The translations under genes and the position numbers were made by a program. Below, one piece after another: positions 5,623-8,207 of a DNA stretch of 8,207 nt. Source of the DNA: Desulfovibrio sp. (GTDB lineage Bacteria; Desulfobacterota; Desulfovibrionia; Desulfovibrionales; Desulfovibrionaceae); the NCBI GenBank assembly GCA_031275955.1, contig JAISNZ010000023.1, positions 1 to 8,207 of the forward strand, written 5' to 3'. Below the pieces are notes generated by a model. The model worked only from the letters and a program-made list of their open reading frames with translations, was not told the origin of the DNA and ran no database searches. How positions within the stretch are numbered: position 1 is the stretch's first letter; each line of letters begins with the position of its first letter.

Positions 5623-6410
5623 TGCGATCTCTCTGGACCGCCGCAACCGGCATGGTTGCGCAACAACTGAATATCGACGTGATTTCCCATAACCTGGCCA
5701 ACGTGAATACCACGGGTTTCAAAAAGGGCCGGGCGGAATTTGAGGATCTCATCTACCAGAATCTGCGCATCGCCGGCACCATTACCGGCGCGGGCGGGGA
5801 CCAGACCATTCCCACCGGCATCCAGGTGGGCCTCGGCGTGCGTCCTGTTACCGTGCACAAGTTCTTTTCCCAGGGCGATTACCAGAACACCAGCAACCCC
5901 CTGGATCTGGCCATTGAAGGCGACGGCTTTTTCCAGGTGCTGGTCAATGGGGAAGAAGCCTACACCAGGGCCGGGGCCTTTAAGCTCAACCAGGACGGCA
6001 CGGTGGTCACGGCCAACGGCTATGTCCTGCAGCCGGAATTTGCCGTGCCCGTGGAAACCAAGAATATCGTCGTCACGGAAAACGGGCATATTTCCGCCCT
6101 GGACGCCAATGGCGAGGAACTGGCCGCCGCCGACATCCCCCTGTACACCTTTATCAACCCGGCCGGCCTGGAAGCCAGGGGACGCAACCTTTACACCACC
6201 ACCGTCGCCTCCGGCGACGCCCTGGAAGGGGTGCCCGGAGAGGATAACGTCGGCACCATCGCCCAGGGCTTTCTGGAAATGTCCAACGTGGAGGTGGTGG
6301 ATGAGATGGTCAACATGATTGTGGGGCAGCGCGCCTACGAAATGAATTCCAAGGCCATCCAGACCTCGGATTCCATGCTTCAGATCGCCGTGCAGCTCAA
6401 GCGTTCGTAA
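5619..6410 (+). CDS. flgG: Flagellar distal rod protein FlgG
   Basis: FlgG forms the distal rod, the drive-shaft section passing through the P and L rings to the hook. The protein is 263 residues, the normal length. It begins MMRSLWTAATGM, followed by the rod signature VISHNLANVNTTGFKK (21-36). The FlgG-specific segment after it (about 46-78, including IAGTITGAGGDQTIPTGIQVG) separates it from FlgF and FlgE. The core has LDLAIEGDGFFQV (95-107), and the C-terminal axial-protein coil includes EVVDEMVNMIVGQRAYEMNSK (235-255). Two adjacent ATGs are possible; 5619 is preferred because AAGGAG (5603-5608) is then 10 rather than 13 bases away and the MM start is common in relatives. Like FlgF it has no cleavable signal. 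flgA follows after 20 bp. Confidence 0.97.
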   Translation: MMRSLWTAATGMVAQQLNIDVISHNLANVNTTGFKKGRAEFEDLIYQNLRIAGTITGAGGDQTIPTGIQVGLGVRPVTVHKFFSQGDYQNTSNPLDLAIEGDGFFQVLVNGEEAYTRAGAFKLNQDGTVVTANGYVLQPEFAVPVETKNIVVTENGHISALDANGEELAAADIPLYTFINPAGLEARGRNLYTTTVASGDALEGVPGEDNVGTIAQGFLEMSNVEVVDEMVNMIVGQRAYEMNSKAIQTSDSMLQIAVQLKRS

Positions 6411-6430
6411 CAGGAACGCAAGGATCGGCC

Positions 6431-7435
6431 ATGTTCGGACGACTTTTTCTCCTCGCCCTGGCGGCGGCCCTCCCCCTGGCCGGGACAGCCCTGGCCGGGA
6501 CAGCCCTGGCTGCTTCCGGGGACGAAACCCGGGTCCCCTGGCGCATCCGCTTTCTGGAAGCCGCCGTTGTGGCCGGCCCCGCTGTCCTCCTGGGCGAGGT
6601 GGCCGTTCCCGTCGGCGACATGCCCGCCGCCACATGGCGTGAGCTGGCCGCGCGGGAACTGTGGCCCGCGCCGGCCCAGGAGAAGAGGCCCCTGAACATG
6701 ACCCGGCCCCGTTTGCAGGAGGCCGTGGTCCGCAGCATGAACGACCTCGCCCCGTACTGCCTCTTCCCCGGATCCCTCGCTTTGCAGCGCGGCGGCGCCG
6801 TCCTGACCCGGGAGCAGATCCGGGACAGCGTCGAGAATCAACTCCGGCCGGCCCTGGCCGTTCTGCCCGGAGAAGCCTCCCTGAACGATTTTCGCCTGCC
6901 GCCGTTCATCTTTCTCAGCCACGAGGCCCAGACCCTGGAGGTGGAGCCGCCCCAGAAGATCGCCGCCGGGCGCCTGAATATCCGTCTCCTGATCCGGGAA
7001 CTGGACGGCAGCGTGACCCAGAAAATCAGCGCCTCTGTCTTCGCGGACTGCTGGATCGAAGTTCCCGTCGCCACGACCGTTCTCAACCGGGACGATGTTC
7101 TGGAACCGGGCATGATCACCTTTGTCCGCAAGAATCTCGCGCACCTGCGCGGCGAGATCTGGGACGGACGCGGCGGCCCCTGGCGGGTCCTGCGGCCCAT
7201 CGGCCTGGAGCAGGCCATTTACCGGGCCGACCTTGGGCATCTTCCCGCCGTCAGGAAAGGCAGTCTCATCACCTTGCTCTACGAAGGGAAAAGCCTCCGG
7301 CTCCGCGCCCCCGGAGAAGCCCTGGCCGACGGCGTGCCCGGGGAAAGCATCCCCGTGCGCAATTCCCAGAGCAGAAAACAACTGTACGGCATCGTCCGCG
7401 ACGCCTCCACGGTGATCACCGGCGCGCCCCTGTGA
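6431..7435 (+). CDS. flgA: Flagellar P-ring assembly chaperone FlgA
   Basis: FlgA is a periplasmic chaperone needed for the P-ring protein FlgI to polymerise around the rod. A Sec signal peptide is clear: MFGR, a hydrophobic Leu/Ala core, and a likely cleavage after residue 27 or 28 (ALA-ASGDE). The signal contains a doubled LAGTA caused by a 15-bp tandem repeat. The recognisable conserved part is C-terminal: a SAF-like domain from about residue 200 (VPVATTVLNRDDVLEPGMITFV, 201-222) with a ChapFlgA end reaching VRNSQSRKQLYGIV (309-322). At 334 residues it is far longer than the ~219-residue enterobacterial protein, with an extra N-terminal region (about 30-195) of unclear role. The start is supported by AAGGA six bases upstream. 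flgH follows 28 bp after its stop. Confidence 0.93.
   Translation: MFGRLFLLALAAALPLAGTALAGTALAASGDETRVPWRIRFLEAAVVAGPAVLLGEVAVPVGDMPAATWRELAARELWPAPAQEKRPLNMTRPRLQEAVVRSMNDLAPYCLFPGSLALQRGGAVLTREQIRDSVENQLRPALAVLPGEASLNDFRLPPFIFLSHEAQTLEVEPPQKIAAGRLNIRLLIRELDGSVTQKISASVFADCWIEVPVATTVLNRDDVLEPGMITFVRKNLAHLRGEIWDGRGGPWRVLRPIGLEQAIYRADLGHLPAVRKGSLITLLYEGKSLRLRAPGEALADGVPGESIPVRNSQSRKQLYGIVRDASTVITGAPL
6476..6510 (+). repeat. 15-bp tandem repeat inside the FlgA signal peptide
   Basis: CTGGCCGGGACAGCC occurs twice without mismatch (6476-6490 and 6491-6505), followed by a partial third copy CTGGC. It encodes LAGTA-LAGTA-LA in frame, so gain or loss of a unit lengthens or shortens the hydrophobic core by five residues without breaking the gene. 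Confidence 0.95.
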
Positions 7436-7463
7436 CCATGCCGGACCCCAGAAGGAGCCTTTT

Positions 7464-8165
7464 ATGCGCAAGATCCTTGTTCCCTTCCTTCTCCTGGGCG
7501 GCGCCGCCCTTTCCGGATGCAACGGACAGAACTACAGCGCCGCGCCCATGCGTCCCATGGTCCCGGCCCAGGTCTATACCGAACCGGAACAGATCGCCGA
7601 CAATCCGGGTTCCCTGTTTTCCCTCGCCGAATCCCAGGATCTTTACGCGGATAACCGCGCCCGCCGCGTGGGGGACATCGTCATGGTCAAAATCGTGGAA
7701 AACGCCAAGTCCAAAAGCAAGGTCGATACCACCGCCAACCGCGAAACAACGAACAGTCTCGGCATTTCCGCCGCCTTCGGGCGATCCTCCGTGGGTCTCG
7801 GCCCACTGAAGGGCGCTGTGGGCACAAATCCCCTGCTGGCCACCTCTTCCACCAGCGAACTGCAGTCCACAGGAGAAACCAAGCGCGAAAATTACGTCAC
7901 CGCCACCATCGGGGCCCGCGTGCTCCAGGTCCTGCCCGGCGGGCTCCTGCAGCTCCAGGGCGCCCGAGAGGTCCGGGTGAATGAGGAGACGCAGTACATG
8001 GTCGTTTCCGGCATCGTCCGGGCCAAGGATGTCGCCTCGGACAATTCCGTCGAATCCACGCAGCTCGCCGATTCGCGCATTGAATACTACGGCAAGGGCG
8101 TTCTCGCCGACAAACAGAAGTCCGGCTGGCTTACCCGTCTCCTGGACAACGTCTGGCCGTTTTAG
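7464..8165 (+). CDS. flgH: Flagellar L-ring lipoprotein FlgH
   Basis: FlgH forms the outer-membrane L-ring, the bushing through which the rod turns. The 233-residue protein has a lipoprotein signal peptide with lipobox LSGC, so Cys19 is the expected acylated residue after cleavage. Family blocks are GSLFSLAESQDLYADNRARR (49-68), the RVGDIVMVKIVENAKSKSKV segment (68-87), ATIGARVLQVLPGGLLQLQG (147-166), and the C-terminal SGIVRAKDV (182-190), YYGKGVLADKQKSGWL (208-223) and final PF. AAGGAG lies six bases before the ATG. It is the fourth recognised gene of the flagellar operon; the P-ring gene flgI usually follows but would lie beyond the window. Confidence 0.97.
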   Translation: MRKILVPFLLLGGAALSGCNGQNYSAAPMRPMVPAQVYTEPEQIADNPGSLFSLAESQDLYADNRARRVGDIVMVKIVENAKSKSKVDTTANRETTNSLGISAAFGRSSVGLGPLKGAVGTNPLLATSSTSELQSTGETKRENYVTATIGARVLQVLPGGLLQLQGAREVRVNEETQYMVVSGIVRAKDVASDNSVESTQLADSRIEYYGKGVLADKQKSGWLTRLLDNVWPF

Positions 8166-8207
8166 GGAAACACTGATTTATTCCCTTGGGGGGGGGGGGG
8201 GGGGGGG
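8166..8207. repeat. Short tail after flgH ending in a run of 20 G
   Basis: After the flgH stop there are 22 ordinary bases, including GGGAA (8165-8169) and TTCCC (8181-8185) as a weak inverted repeat, then G20 (8188-8207) to the end. The run sits exactly at the window end, which suggests a contig terminus: either a sequencing/assembly artefact or a real homopolymer that stopped the assembly. No gene is visible here. Confidence 0.9.

Noticed and set aside
4676..5730. Direct repeat between flgF and flgG (AACCTGGCCAACGTGAA in both, near 4676 and 5694)
   Set aside because: It encodes the conserved NLANVN rod signature shared by all axial proteins, so it reflects paralogy and constraint rather than a mobile or regulatory repeat.
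5322..6635. 437-codon minus-strand frame across flgG
   Set aside because: It is antisense to flgG, biased to Gly/His/Pro/Arg, with no recognised domain; long antisense frames are expected in GC-rich genes.
6380..7522. 380-codon minus-strand frame across flgA
   Set aside because: Antisense shadow of flgA; the plus strand has a signal peptide, a SAF-like domain and a good ribosome site.
1..8207. tRNA, rRNA, CRISPR array, integrase or transposase genes
   Set aside because: Reading both strands showed no cloverleaf-like tRNA, no rRNA motifs, no regularly spaced repeats and no recombinase motifs.

Overview
The window reads as a high-GC (roughly 60-65% by eye) chromosomal segment of a motile Gram-negative bacterium. 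It most resembles Desulfovibrionaceae (Desulfobacterota). The reasons are the order flgF-flgG-flgA-flgH, the Desulfovibrio-like starts of FlgF (MQEAMFSALFGALSNEHR) and FlgG (MMRSLWTAATGM), an unusually long FlgA, and a sigma-54 type promoter in front of the flagellar genes. The taxonomic call is inference from remembered family features; no search was run.

Layout. (1) Positions 1-1888, minus strand: an EmrAB-type multidrug efflux pair. The membrane-fusion protein EmrA is followed 5 bp later by the DHA2-family transporter EmrB, which runs off the left edge. (2) 1889-2088: a 200-bp divergent control region with a recognisable sigma-70-like promoter on each strand and a small inverted repeat between them. 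(3) 2089-4117, plus strand: two overlapping genes, a radical SAM protein with a C-terminal helix-hairpin-helix and its usual partner, a DUF4130 / 'probable DNA metabolism' protein. They form a conserved but biochemically uncharacterised module linked by family annotation to DNA repair or modification. (4) 4118-4603: 486 bp without a supported gene. It starts with a perfect 16-bp-arm inverted repeat, continues through palindrome-rich GC sequence and ends in a strong sigma-54 promoter match and a leader. (5) 4604-8165, plus strand: flgF, a 235-bp gap holding a doubtful 79-codon ORF, flgG, flgA and flgH. (6) 8166-8207: a short tail ending in a run of 20 G, where flgI would be expected next.

How the genes work together. 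FlgF and FlgG build the proximal and distal flagellar rod. FlgA is the periplasmic chaperone for the P-ring and FlgH is the L-ring lipoprotein, so the block supplies the rod end and the bushing through the peptidoglycan and outer membrane, probably as one sigma-54-dependent transcript. The radical SAM/DUF4130 pair has its own promoter and is probably translationally coupled. EmrAB is an independent divergent unit that needs a TolC-like outer-membrane partner not present here.

The observations most worth following are the radical SAM/DUF4130 pair without a fused uracil-DNA glycosylase domain, the sigma-54 promoter, the coupled-looking small ORF between flgF and flgG, the palindromic intergenic region, and the G20 tract at the end.
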